Shown one piece after another: positions 1-7,105 of a stretch of 16,424 nt of DNA. A program made the translations under genes and the position numbers. Location: assembly GCA_024274995.1 (NCBI GenBank), contig JAJSAA010000263.1:1-16424 (forward strand). Direction: 5' to 3'. Every line of letters begins with the position of its first letter. Within the stretch, counting starts at the first letter, position 1. The notes under the pieces are model-generated. The model was not told the origin of the DNA. It saw nothing but the letters and a program-made list of their open reading frames with translations, and did no database searches. The stretch is from Deltaproteobacteria bacterium. GTDB lineage: Bacteria; Desulfobacterota; Desulfobulbia; Desulfobulbales; VMSU01.

Positions 1-182
1 AAAATTTCCAGTTCATTTTTCCATAATAGTGCTTGTTTGTAGTTATTGCGCCAAGACCACCAGGATTTGCCATTGTACTGTTAATTTTACACCTTTGGTT
101 ACAATAACACTGCAAGTCAGAAGTCAGGAAGTTCTTTAAATTATCTCCTCCTGAATATAGCGCTCAGGAATATAAAATTTTG

Positions 183-213
183 TTGACTATTTGCTTGTCT
201 GAGTATATGCTCA
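183..213 (+). promoter_or_regulatory. Promoter and ArsR/SmtB-type operator of the metal-efflux operon
   Basis: A -35 box TTGACT (183-188) is followed after 17 bases by a -10 box TATGCT (206-211). TATATG at 204 with a 15-base spacer is an alternative. The imperfect palindrome TGAGTATATGCTCA (200-213, 12 of 14 positions symmetric) lies over the -10 box, where an ArsR-family repressor would block RNA polymerase. A related but weaker sequence, TGAATATAGCGCTCA, sits at 152-166 and could be a second site. Autoregulation by the adjacent repressor is inferred. Confidence 0.55.
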
Positions 214-230
214 TACATAAAGGAGATATC

Positions 231-575
231 ATGGACAGATGTGAATGCCGGATGATACATCAGGAGAGGGTGGATAAGGCTCTGAAAAAGGGGCTGAGCC
301 CTTTAGAGGTTAAGGAACTCGCCCAGGTTTTTAAGGCCATTGGTGATGGTACCAGAATTAAAATTCTCTGGGCTTTGGAGGACGGTGAGATGTGTGTCTG
401 CGACCTGGCCTGCTACCTTGGGCTTAGCGAATCAGCGGTGAGTCATCAACTGCGGATGCTGCGTCAGCTTCATCTTGTGGCTAACCGCCGTCAGGGGCCT
501 ATTCTCTATTATCGTTTAAATGATGGGCATATTCGGCAGATTATGCTGGTTGCTCTGGAGCATGTGCAAGAATAA
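231..575 (+). CDS. ArsR/SmtB-family metal-responsive transcriptional repressor
   Basis: A 114-residue winged-helix repressor that should release its operator when it binds a thiophilic metal. The start chosen is ATG 231, behind AAGGAGATATC; the upstream TTG at 180 precedes the promoter. The DNA-recognition helix is near residues 64-78 (LSESAVSHQLR). The alpha3 metal motif reads MCVCDLA, with C55 and C57. The N terminus carries C4 and C6, so a CadC-like four-cysteine site is possible. The C-terminal alpha5 motif DxHx10HxxE is exact (D98, H100, H111, E114), as in SmtB and CzrA. Having both sites resembles CadC and suggests Cd/Pb/Zn sensing, though the true inducer cannot be read from sequence. 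The permease gene starts nine bases after the stop, so the two are probably cotranscribed. Confidence 0.93.
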   Translation: MDRCECRMIHQERVDKALKKGLSPLEVKELAQVFKAIGDGTRIKILWALEDGEMCVCDLACYLGLSESAVSHQLRMLRQLHLVANRRQGPILYYRLNDGHIRQIMLVALEHVQE

Positions 576-584
576 AAGGAGAAA

Positions 585-1769
585 GTGAAACTTATGATAA
601 TATTAAAAATTCTTGAGGCCTCATGGCAGTTGCTACTGGAATCCTCTGTTTACATTCTGCTGGGTTTAATCATCGGCGGTCTGCTGAAGATGTTTCTGTC
701 GCCGGCCGCTATTGCCAATCACCTGGGGCGGGGCCGCTTTATGTCGGTTATCAAAGCGGCCTTGCTTGGAGTTCCACTGCCGCTTTGCTCCTGCGGCGTA
801 TTGCCGGCCGCCGTCTCGTTGAAAAAAGAGGGCGCCAACAACGGGGCAACAGTAGCCTTTCTGATTAGCACCCCGGAGTCCGGAGTGGATTCGATTAGCA
901 TCAGCTGGGCGCTTCTTGATCCCATTATGACCATCGCCCGGCCCGTGGCCGCTTTTTTGTCGGCCATGGTCGCCGGGATATTTGAGAACCTGCTTAATCC
1001 GCCCAGGGCAGAGCGGCCCGCCAACTGGCTGCAATCCTGCCCGGTGGATAATTGTTGCGACGGCAGTGACTGCGATGCCGAGTCCCATCGCGCTCATCAC
1101 ACCATGTTCGAGAAATTCAAGGCCGGCTGTTTTTACGCGCTCACCGATTTATGGGCCGACATGATGCTCTGGTTTTTGGCGGGGTTATTGTTAGCCGGGG
1201 TGATAAGCGCCCTGGTGCCGGATTCATTTTTTACCGGCTATCTCGGCGGTGGTCTAAGTTCCATGCTCCTCATGCTGCTATTTGGCATTCCCCTGTATAT
1301 CTGCGCCACGGCCTCAACCCCCATTGCGGCCGCTATGATCCTTAAAGGGGTCAGTCCGGGGGCCGCCCTGGTCTTTCTTCTGGTGGGGCCAGCTACTAAT
1401 ATTGCCTCCATCTCGGTACTTGTCGGCCTGCTGGGCAAACGGGCTGTTGCCATCTACCTGACATCTATATCGGTAGTCAGCGTCCTTTGCGGCCTGGCGG
1501 TAAACCGGATATATGCCTATTTACATATTGATGTCATGGCGGTGGCCGGCCGGGCAGCCGAGGTTGTTCCACCCTGGCTGCAACTGACTGGGGCTGCGGT
1601 TCTGCTTGGTTTATCGATAAAGCCCCTGGCACAGGTGGTAAGGCGGCTGACGGCCAGGTGGTCGGGACATGAGGTGCAGTCCTGCGGCTGTGGCAGTAAT
1701 TGCCAAACCCTGCCCATGGCTGGTAATGCTGACGGTGATGAATGCGGCTGCCATGCGGAGCATAAATGA
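585..1769 (+). CDS. SO_0444-family Cu/Zn efflux permease (DUF318-type)
   Basis: A polytopic inner-membrane permease of the DUF318 superfamily, most like the SO_0444 Cu/Zn efflux subgroup. It has two homologous membrane halves. The first carries PLCSCGVLP (66-74) and TPESG (96-100); the second carries CATASTPIAAA (240-250) and GPATNIAS (268-275). A soluble loop near 150-175 is rich in Cys and His (C152, C157, C158, C163, H168, H171, H172). The C-terminal tail is also rich (C367, C369, C373, C387, C389, H390, H393). Both look like metal-capture segments. The GTG at 585 lies only 3 bases after AAGGAG, while ATG 594 is 12 bases away; either could be the start. The substrate is inferred from the family and from the adjacent metal-sensing repressor. 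Confidence 0.85.
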   Translation: MKLMIILKILEASWQLLLESSVYILLGLIIGGLLKMFLSPAAIANHLGRGRFMSVIKAALLGVPLPLCSCGVLPAAVSLKKEGANNGATVAFLISTPESGVDSISISWALLDPIMTIARPVAAFLSAMVAGIFENLLNPPRAERPANWLQSCPVDNCCDGSDCDAESHRAHHTMFEKFKAGCFYALTDLWADMMLWFLAGLLLAGVISALVPDSFFTGYLGGGLSSMLLMLLFGIPLYICATASTPIAAAMILKGVSPGAALVFLLVGPATNIASISVLVGLLGKRAVAIYLTSISVVSVLCGLAVNRIYAYLHIDVMAVAGRAAEVVPPWLQLTGAAVLLGLSIKPLAQVVRRLTARWSGHEVQSCGCGSNCQTLPMAGNADGDECGCHAEHK

Positions 1770-1772
1770 GCA

Positions 1773-1797
1773 ACCCCGCCGCAAGAAACGACGGGGT
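1773..1797 (+). terminator. Weak hairpin after the efflux permease gene
   Basis: ACCCCGCCG (1773-1781) and CGACGGGGT (1789-1797) form a nine-position stem with one mismatch and a seven-base loop, four bases after the permease stop. No T-run follows (ATTAAAAG), so it may act as an mRNA-stabilising hairpin or an inefficient terminator rather than an intrinsic one. Read-through into the structured repeat at 1917 is possible. Confidence 0.35.
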
Positions 1798-1850
1798 ATT
1801 AAAAGCCATGATTTCCTGACAAATCAGCGGTACGGTTTTATAGTAAGCTC

Positions 1851-1879
1851 TCAACAAACCACACTCTTGACTTTATAAC
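1851..1879 (+). promoter_or_regulatory. Possible promoter upstream of the structured repeat
   Basis: TCAACA (1851-1856, 4 of 6 to the -35 consensus), a 17-base spacer, and TATAAC (1874-1879, 5 of 6 to the -10 consensus). A transcript starting near 1886 would include the whole inverted repeat at 1917-2042. The -35 match is modest and such matches occur by chance in AT-rich DNA, so this is tentative. Confidence 0.22.
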
Positions 1880-1916
1880 CTCTCTAAATGTAGCGGTACG
1901 ACTACGATCGTATGCG

Positions 1917-2042
1917 AGCGTTTCAGGGACGCCCTGCTGTGCGTAATTAAGTACCCCGATAATACCCCATTTATATCGGAGTCTCGCAGACTCGCTTATC
2001 AGGGGGACTTAAGTGCGTGCAGCAGGGTGTTCATGGAGCGCT
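1917..2042 (+). repeat. Long structured inverted repeat, REP-like or a small RNA
   Basis: The left arm 1917-1962 and right arm 1996-2042 are complementary over 46 positions: 36 Watson-Crick pairs, 7 positions that are G-U in a plus-strand RNA, 3 mismatches and a one-base bulge. The 33-base loop region holds a perfect apical hairpin, GAGTCT-CGC-AGACTC (1979-1993). An alternative CCGATA/TATCGG pairing (1956-1961 with 1974-1979) would compete with it. A palindrome TACGATCGTA (1903-1912) lies just outside. The outer module of each arm resembles the copy at 14308-14355. The element ends eight bases before the rdgB stop codon on the opposite strand, so it could serve both convergent transcripts as a terminator or 3' stabiliser. 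Confidence 0.75.
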
Positions 2043-2050
2043 TACGTTTT

Positions 2051-2731
2051 CTATGCCGACCAATCATTAGCCATAAACTGTTTGTGATCCGGCTTGGGCG
2101 GTTTGGCTTCGGTCAGGCGTGACTTGAGCCAGGTCAGCACCTTGTCGAATTCCCGGCCTAATTCATTCAGGGCCTTGCCCCGATGGCTGACCTCATTTTT
2201 CTCCGCTGCCGAGCATTGGGCAAAAGTGCGCTTCAGGGGCGGATAGTAGAAGACAGGATCATAGCCAAATCCCCCTTCACCTTTGACCTCTAAGCTGATC
2301 TCACCTTCACATCTGCCCTCATAGGTCAGGGCCGGGCCGCTGGGCACGGTTACGGAGATCACGCATTCAAAGGCAGCCTGCCGCTCATCAACCCCCTCCA
2401 TCTCCCGTAATAATTTGGCGATATTGTCAGCATCGCCGGCCTTTTCCCCAGCGTAACGGGCCGAACGAACTCCCGGCCTCCCCTGCAGAGCCTTGACTAC
2501 CAGGCCGGAGTCATCGGCAATAGCCGGCAGACCCAGGGCCTTGGCGGTGAGCAGGGCCTTTTGATAGGCGTTATCATCGAAGGTGGCACCATCTTCGGCT
2601 GCCTCGGGGATGGGCCCGAAGTCATTTAGTGATTTTAAATCAATATGGTAGGGCTGCAGTATCTGCTGAAACTCTCTTACCTTGCCCTGGTTACGGGTGG
2701 CAAGAACAATCATAATTTCTGGTGTTGACAT
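2051..2731 (-). CDS. rdgB: RdgB/HAM1 XTP/dITP diphosphatase
   Basis: A cytosolic house-cleaning enzyme that hydrolyses dITP, XTP and similar non-canonical purine triphosphates to monophosphate and pyrophosphate, keeping them out of DNA and RNA. From the ATG at 2731 it has 226 residues. Family motifs are present in order: the substrate-binding ATRNxxK stretch (11-17), DDSGL (73-77, with the catalytic and metal-binding acid), the GRPGVRSARYAG loop (84-95), GFGYDPVF (154-161) and SHRGKA (182-187). An upstream in-frame TTG at 2776 would add 15 residues without family similarity. ATG 2713 is another possibility and sits just before the first conserved strand. A tail of about 20 residues (PPKPDHK...) extends past the usual end. 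The gene converges on the efflux operon. Confidence 0.93.
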   Translation of the reverse strand: MSTPEIMIVLATRNQGKVREFQQILQPYHIDLKSLNDFGPIPEAAEDGATFDDNAYQKALLTAKALGLPAIADDSGLVVKALQGRPGVRSARYAGEKAGDADNIAKLLREMEGVDERQAAFECVISVTVPSGPALTYEGRCEGEISLEVKGEGGFGYDPVFYYPPLKRTFAQCSAAEKNEVSHRGKALNELGREFDKVLTWLKSRLTEAKPPKPDHKQFMANDWSA

Positions 2732-2788
2732 TGTGCTAATCCTGTTTTTTATGGTTTCGGGTGATAAGGCTGACAAACAACATCCTAC

Positions 2789-2837
2789 AACATAATGTAT
2801 CTATATCTCTTTGACAATACTACATATTGCATATTGT
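2789..2837. promoter_or_regulatory. Overlapping divergent promoters for rdgB and the small membrane gene
   Basis: The plus strand has TTGACA (2811-2816) and, 15 bases on, TATTGT (2832-2837). The minus strand has TTGTCA (2817 to 2812), a 17-base spacer and TATGTT (2794 to 2789). The two -35 boxes overlap in TTGACAA. A tandem heptamer CATATTG (2823-2836) lies under the plus-strand spacer and -10. Box matches are only moderate for both promoters. Confidence 0.35.
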
Positions 2838-2898
2838 ACCAAAAAAAATTTGCCTTCCCCTGCTCAACGAAGTATTATTAGTCAAAAGGAGGTGCGCT

Positions 2899-3030
2899 AT
2901 GTTCTGGGATTTTTTTCTCTTCGTCATTATCGGGCCCCTGATTGCTTTTTTTATTTATTATCTTACCGAAGATCGGAAACGCGCCGATAAATATCGGGCC
3001 GAGAGGGATCGCAGCCATTTGATCTTCTAA
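2899..3030 (+). CDS. Small single-pass membrane protein, 43 residues
   Basis: I do not recognise the family. The ATG at 2899 is preceded by a strong ribosome binding site, AAAAGGAGGTG (2884-2893). The open frame extends upstream to 2827, but that part has no start signal. The product begins with an aromatic hydrophobic segment (residues 2-21, FWDFFLFVIIGPLIAFFIYY), then a short charged, arginine- and lysine-rich tail (22-43) likely to lie in the cytoplasm under the positive-inside rule. It has its own promoter-like boxes upstream and an intrinsic terminator five bases after the stop. That makes it a credible monocistronic small gene. Function is unknown. Confidence 0.7.
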   Translation: MFWDFFLFVIIGPLIAFFIYYLTEDRKRADKYRAERDRSHLIF

Positions 3031-3034
3031 GAAT

Positions 3035-3055
3035 CGGCCTTGTCGGCCGTTTTTT
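3035..3055 (+). terminator. Intrinsic terminator of the small membrane gene
   Basis: CGGCC (3035-3039), loop TTGTC, GGCCG (3045-3049), then six T residues (3050-3055). The stem is short but all G-C. It lies between the small gene and the convergent birA stop at 3066. Confidence 0.65.
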
Positions 3056-3065
3056 GCCTCACAGT

Positions 3066-3893
3066 CTAAGGTCTCGTTTCTTCATCTCGCAACCGTAAAT
3101 CGCCGGAAATAACCTGGTGGATGAGGCCTGCGGCGTCTTTTATTCTCAGCACCCCATCCTCATCCGGCCCCAGGGATATGCCGCATACTGGCATACCACC
3201 TGGTTTGAGCCAGGTGAGCCGTTTCCCGGCGCTGGCATCCCAGCGCCGCCAATCCCTTAATATTGCCGTAAACTCCCCCTTCTCCAGGCGCTTTACTTCC
3301 CGTTCCACGGCTTCAATGACAGCGGCAAGAATCCGGCCCCGGTCATAGAAAAGATTGGCCGCCATCCGCATGGATACCCCCCGCTGGCCTATCTCCGCCG
3401 GAAAATCATCCGGCCCGCTGTTGACATTTAAGCCGATGCCGACAATTACCGGCCGCCCCTTGGCTGATTCCGCCCCGCACTCGGTGAGGATACCCGCCAT
3501 CTTTTTACCCTGCCACAGAATGTCGTTGGGCCATTTGAGTCTGGTCTTTAGAGCGGAGGTGGCAAAAATTGCCGTCCGCAGGGCAAGACCTGCAGTCAGG
3601 GTGATTTTCGTCAAATCGCTCAGGCCGAGACGAGGGCGGACAATAATGGAGAAATAGAGACCCAGGCCCGGTGGCGACTGCCATTTCCGCCCCAGACGAC
3701 CACGACCGGCGCTTTGGCTGTCAGCCGCGACCACCGTCCCCGACGGGGCTCCTTCAGCGGCCAAGTTCAGCGCCGTGGTGTTCGTGGAGTTTAAGCATTT
3801 GTAAACCAGTACTTGGCGGCCGTTTCTACCGCCGCCATCCCTGAGCTGCTCCCACATTGGTTCTAACTGCTGGTTCCCGGTTAATTCTGTCAA
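3066..3893 (-). CDS. birA: Biotin--[acetyl-CoA-carboxylase] ligase, class I (no DNA-binding domain)
   Basis: Activates biotin with ATP to biotinyl-5'-AMP and transfers it to the acceptor lysine of biotin carboxyl carrier proteins. Of its 275 residues, the catalytic domain covers about 25-215. It shows GRGRLGRKW (63-71, the biotinyl-adenylate loop), KWPNDI (120-125), a conserved lysine in KKMAGIL (130-135) and GIGLNVN (152-158). A small SH3-like C-terminal domain follows (about 225-270). There is no N-terminal helix-turn-helix, so it should be a monofunctional ligase and not a biotin-operon repressor. The start is TTG 3893, chosen because GGAGGA (3906 to 3901) stands seven bases before it; the first internal ATG (residue 13) has no such site. 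It is divergent from hisS. Confidence 0.92.
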   Translation of the reverse strand: MTELTGNQQLEPMWEQLRDGGGRNGRQVLVYKCLNSTNTTALNLAAEGAPSGTVVAADSQSAGRGRLGRKWQSPPGLGLYFSIIVRPRLGLSDLTKITLTAGLALRTAIFATSALKTRLKWPNDILWQGKKMAGILTECGAESAKGRPVIVGIGLNVNSGPDDFPAEIGQRGVSMRMAANLFYDRGRILAAVIEAVEREVKRLEKGEFTAILRDWRRWDASAGKRLTWLKPGGMPVCGISLGPDEDGVLRIKDAAGLIHQVISGDLRLRDEETRP

Positions 3894-3927
3894 AAAAATA
3901 TCCTCCAGCCACCCCCCGGTCGGCCGC

Positions 3928-3956
3928 TTGACTTTTCAGGTGCTTTACGATAGATT
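3928..3956 (+). promoter_or_regulatory. Sigma70-like promoter of hisS-aspS
   Basis: TTGACT (3928-3933, 5 of 6), a 17-base spacer, and TAGATT (3951-3956, 4 of 6). Predicted transcription start is near 3963, leaving a leader of about 50 bases before the hisS ATG. Confidence 0.55.
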
Positions 3957-3968
3957 ACTTTATTTTTG

Positions 3969-3996
3969 TCCTGCCCTGCGGCGTGGACAGGCGGGA
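3969..3996 (+). promoter_or_regulatory. Hairpin in the hisS leader
   Basis: TCCTGCC (3969-3975) pairs with GGCGGGA (3990-3996) with one U-G wobble, enclosing a 14-base loop. It lies between the predicted start of transcription and the ribosome binding site AGGAGGT (4003-4009). No T-run follows and it does not resemble a T-box. It may tune translation or be incidental. Confidence 0.3.
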
Positions 3997-4013
3997 TGTA
4001 ATAGGAGGTAAAC

Positions 4014-5288
4014 ATGCATATTAAGGCCTTAAAGGGATTTAAAGACATATTACCCCAGGAGGCGGCCCTCTGGCAACATATTGAAGGCCGGGCCCGGGAT
4101 ATTTTTCAGCGCTTCGGCTACCGCGAGATAAAAGTTCCTATTTTGGAGAAAACCGATCTGTTTGCCCGTTCCATCGGCGAGACCACCGACATTGTCGAAA
4201 AGGAGATGTACAGCTTCGCAGATCGCAACGGTGAATCACTCACCATGCGGCCGGAGGGTACTGCCTCGGTACTACGTTCCTTTATTGAACATAACCTGCA
4301 CAGCGAGCGACCGTTGCAGAAACTATACACCATGGGCCCCATGTTTCGTCATGAGCGGCCTCAGAAAGGACGTCTACGTCAGTTTCACCAGATGAGTGTT
4401 GAGGCCCTGGGCGTTGACCGCCCGGAATTGGATGCCGAGATTATGGCCATGGCCTGGATGCTGCTTGTTGATCTGGGCCTAAAGGTCAGTCTGGAGATTA
4501 ATTCCCTGGGCTGCCCGGAGTGCCGCCCCCTCTTTAATAAGGCCCTGCTGGAATTTCTGACCGACAGCAGGGGGGAATTATGCCCCGATTGTGAACGGCG
4601 GCAGGGGAAAAATCCCCTGCGGGTCTTAGATTGTAAAAACGCGAAATGCCAGGCCCATTACGTTAATGCGCCGGTCATTCTCGATTACCTCTGCCCGGAC
4701 TGCGCGGCTCATTTTCAGGTCGTTGAGGACTGTTTGCGGGATTTAAACATTGATTACAAGGTTAATTCTTTCATGGTACGGGGGCTTGATTATTATACCC
4801 GCACCACATTTGAACTGATTACCCATGATCTCGGGGCCCAAAGTGCCGTGGGGGCAGGCGGACGCTACGATGGTCTAATCGCCCAGTTAGGCGGTTCGGC
4901 TCTGCCCGGCATTGGCTTTGCCCTGGGAATGGAGCGCCTCGTTTTGCTCTTAACCGCCGATGGTGGCGGTGAAGTACCCAGAGATATTATCGATATATTT
5001 CTCGCCGCTCTGGGGCCGGCGGCTGGCCAGCGGGCCTTTACCATGCTGCATGCCCTGCGCCTGCAAGGTCTGCGGGCGGTGATGGATTACACCAGCCGCA
5101 GCCTGAAAAGCCAGATGAAGCAGGCGGCGCGCTACGGCAGCCGTTTCACGCTCATTATGGGCGATGAGGAATTAAGCTCCGGCCGGGCAATGCTCCGCGA
5201 TATGGAGAGCCATGAGCAGCGTGAAATTGAATTATCCACCGATCTCACGGCCTGGAGTAAAACCATGGCTGCCGAAATTACACCTTAA
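4014..5288 (+). CDS. hisS: Histidyl-tRNA synthetase
   Basis: Class II synthetase that charges tRNA-His in the cytosol. Its 424 residues match the usual bacterial length. Visible landmarks are TMRPEGTA (77-84), motif 2 (FRHERPQKGR, 111-120, leading to RQFHQ), the histidine-binding loops RGLDYYTRTTFEL (256-268) and GAGGRYDGL (280-288), and motif 3 GIGFALGMERL (299-309). The insertion domain has the CxxC pairs common in this branch (C167/C170, C190/C193, C227/C230, plus C207 and C212). The C-terminal anticodon-binding domain covers about 325-415. ATG 4014 is preceded by ATAGGAGGTAAAC. aspS begins 32 bases after the stop, a common hisS-aspS operon arrangement. Confidence 0.97.
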   Translation: MHIKALKGFKDILPQEAALWQHIEGRARDIFQRFGYREIKVPILEKTDLFARSIGETTDIVEKEMYSFADRNGESLTMRPEGTASVLRSFIEHNLHSERPLQKLYTMGPMFRHERPQKGRLRQFHQMSVEALGVDRPELDAEIMAMAWMLLVDLGLKVSLEINSLGCPECRPLFNKALLEFLTDSRGELCPDCERRQGKNPLRVLDCKNAKCQAHYVNAPVILDYLCPDCAAHFQVVEDCLRDLNIDYKVNSFMVRGLDYYTRTTFELITHDLGAQSAVGAGGRYDGLIAQLGGSALPGIGFALGMERLVLLLTADGGGEVPRDIIDIFLAALGPAAGQRAFTMLHALRLQGLRAVMDYTSRSLKSQMKQAARYGSRFTLIMGDEELSSGRAMLRDMESHEQREIELSTDLTAWSKTMAAEITP

Positions 5289-5320
5289 ATTTCTTGTAAC
5301 TATTTTAGAGGAGACACCCG

Positions 5321-7105
5321 ATGGAATCCATGGGGGGAATGAAGAGAAGTCATTATTGTAACGATCTGCGGGCCGCTAATGTTGGCGAAGAGGTAATTCT
5401 CATGGGCTGGGTGCTGCGGCGGCGAGATCATGGCGGGGTGATATTTATTGACCTGCGCGATCTTCACGGCCTTACCCAGGTGGTGTTTAATCCCGAGCAC
5501 AGCACCGCCATTCACGCCAAGGCCCATGACCTGCGCAGTGAATGGGTGCTGGCTGTGCGCGGCAGGGTCTGTCTTCGTCCCGACGGAATGGCCAATGACA
5601 AGCTCACCACCGGCGCCATTGAGGTCATGGTGGACGAACTGCGGATTTTAAATACATCCCCGACTCCGCCCTTTCCCTTAGACGAGGAGAAGGAGGAGGT
5701 CTCCGAAAATCTGCGCCTTAAATATCGCTATCTCGATCTGCGGCGGCCGGGGATGATTAATAATCTGATTATGCGTCACAAGGCGGCTCATGCCGTGCGC
5801 AATTATCTGAATGATAATAATTTCCTTGAGGTGGAAACTCCGGTGCTGACTCGCTCCACTCCGGAGGGGGCCAGGGATTATCTCGTCTCCAGCCGGGTTA
5901 ATCCGGGGAAATTTTACGCCCTGCCGCAGTCGCCGCAACTCTTTAAACAATTATTGATGGTCTCCGGAGTTGACCGCTATTACCAGGTTGTTAAATGTTT
6001 TCGGGATGAGGATCTGCGGGCCGACCGCCAGCCGGAATTTACCCAGATTGACATGGAACTTTCCTTTGTTGACGAGGAGGATATTTATACTATTGCCGAG
6101 GGCCTGATGCGGATGCTGTTTAAGGCTACCATCGGCCTGGAGATCAGCACTCCCCTGCCGCGGATGACCTATGCCGAGGCCATGGAGCGTTTTGGAACTG
6201 ACAAACCGGATACCCGCTTCGGCCTGGAACTGGTCAACCTAACTGAGACCGTGCGGGACTGCGGCTTTAAGGTCTTCGCCTCAGTAGTTAAAAAGGGTGG
6301 ACAGGTAAAGAGTATAAACGCCAAGGGCTGCGCCGCCACCCTTTCACGGAAAAATATCGACAATCTGACCGAGTATATCGCCCAGTTTGGGGCCAGAGGG
6401 CTGGCCTGGGTTAAGGTCAAGGAGGACAGCTCCTGGCAGTCACCCATCGCCAAATTTTTCACAGAGGATGAAAAGGCGGCCATGGCGGCCGCTCTCCAGG
6501 CCGCGCCCGGTGATATTTTGTTTTTTGTGGCCGACAGCCCCTCGGTGGTACATCACGCCCTCGCCGAGCTGCGTCTAAAGCTGGGGCGGATACTGGATTT
6601 AATTGATGACAAGGCCTTTGAGCTCCTCTGGGTCACCGATTTCCCTCTTTTAGAATACAATGATGGCGAAAAACGCTATACGGCAGTTCATCATCCCTTT
6701 ACCGCCCCCAATGAAGAGGATCTGGAATTCCTGGAATCTGAACCCGGCCGAGTGCGAAGCCGGGCATACGATATTGTTTTGAATGGCACGGAGATCGGCG
6801 GCGGCAGTATCCGTATTCATCAGAAGGAGATTCAGAACCGGGCCTTCGCGGCCCTGGGCATAGCCCCGGAGGAGGCTGTGGATAAATTCAATTTTCTGCT
6901 CCGTGCCCTGGAGATGGGGGCTCCGCCCCATGGCGGTATCGCCTTTGGGCTTGATCGGCTGATGATGATTTTGACCGGTAGCGAATCAATTCGTGACGTC
7001 ATCGCCTTCCCCAAGACCCAGAAGGCTACCTGCCCGTTGACCGAGGCCCCCTCTGCCGTGGCGAGAAAGCAGCTTACTGAATTGCACCTGCGGCCGGACT
7101 GGTAA
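5321..7105 (+). CDS. aspS: Aspartyl-tRNA synthetase, probably non-discriminating (Asp/Asn)
   Basis: Class II synthetase of 594 residues with the bacterial layout: OB-fold anticodon domain (about 1-110), catalytic core, GAD insertion (about 290-425), then the rest of the core. Motif 2 (FRDEDLRADRQPEFTQ) begins near 227 and motif 3 (GIAFGLDRL) near 537, followed by the conserved FPKTQKATCPLTEAPS stretch. In the anticodon domain the L1 loop reads RRRDHGG with H37, and the later loop reads RPDGMAN with G89. These correspond to His31 and Gly83, which mark non-discriminating bacterial AspRS in Pseudomonas; discriminating enzymes such as that of E. coli differ there. This implies Asn-tRNA is made indirectly through GatCAB. 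Start ATG 5321 follows AGAGGAG; ATG 5339 is also in frame. Confidence 0.96.
   Translation: MESMGGMKRSHYCNDLRAANVGEEVILMGWVLRRRDHGGVIFIDLRDLHGLTQVVFNPEHSTAIHAKAHDLRSEWVLAVRGRVCLRPDGMANDKLTTGAIEVMVDELRILNTSPTPPFPLDEEKEEVSENLRLKYRYLDLRRPGMINNLIMRHKAAHAVRNYLNDNNFLEVETPVLTRSTPEGARDYLVSSRVNPGKFYALPQSPQLFKQLLMVSGVDRYYQVVKCFRDEDLRADRQPEFTQIDMELSFVDEEDIYTIAEGLMRMLFKATIGLEISTPLPRMTYAEAMERFGTDKPDTRFGLELVNLTETVRDCGFKVFASVVKKGGQVKSINAKGCAATLSRKNIDNLTEYIAQFGARGLAWVKVKEDSSWQSPIAKFFTEDEKAAMAAALQAAPGDILFFVADSPSVVHHALAELRLKLGRILDLIDDKAFELLWVTDFPLLEYNDGEKRYTAVHHPFTAPNEEDLEFLESEPGRVRSRAYDIVLNGTEIGGGSIRIHQKEIQNRAFAALGIAPEEAVDKFNFLLRALEMGAPPHGGIAFGLDRLMMILTGSESIRDVIAFPKTQKATCPLTEAPSAVARKQLTELHLRPDW

Noticed and set aside
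180..230. TTG at 180 as the start of the repressor gene
   Set aside because: It lies upstream of the promoter and operator, whereas ATG 231 has a good ribosome binding site and gives the normal family N terminus.
666..1100. 144-codon minus-strand open frame inside the permease gene
   Set aside because: Shadow of the permease; its low-complexity Gly/Arg/Gln-rich translation resembles no protein and it has no start signal.
1917..2042. Insertion sequence or MITE end at the long inverted repeat
   Set aside because: No target-site duplication could be seen flanking the element and no transposase is present; a structured repeat or RNA is a better description, though a REP-like mobile origin is not excluded.
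1917..2042. CRISPR array
   Set aside because: The module copies are inverted rather than direct repeats with regular spacers, and no cas gene is present.
3928..4013. T-box leader for hisS
   Set aside because: The leader is only about 50 bases, lacks the T-box sequence and antiterminator, and has no U-run terminator.
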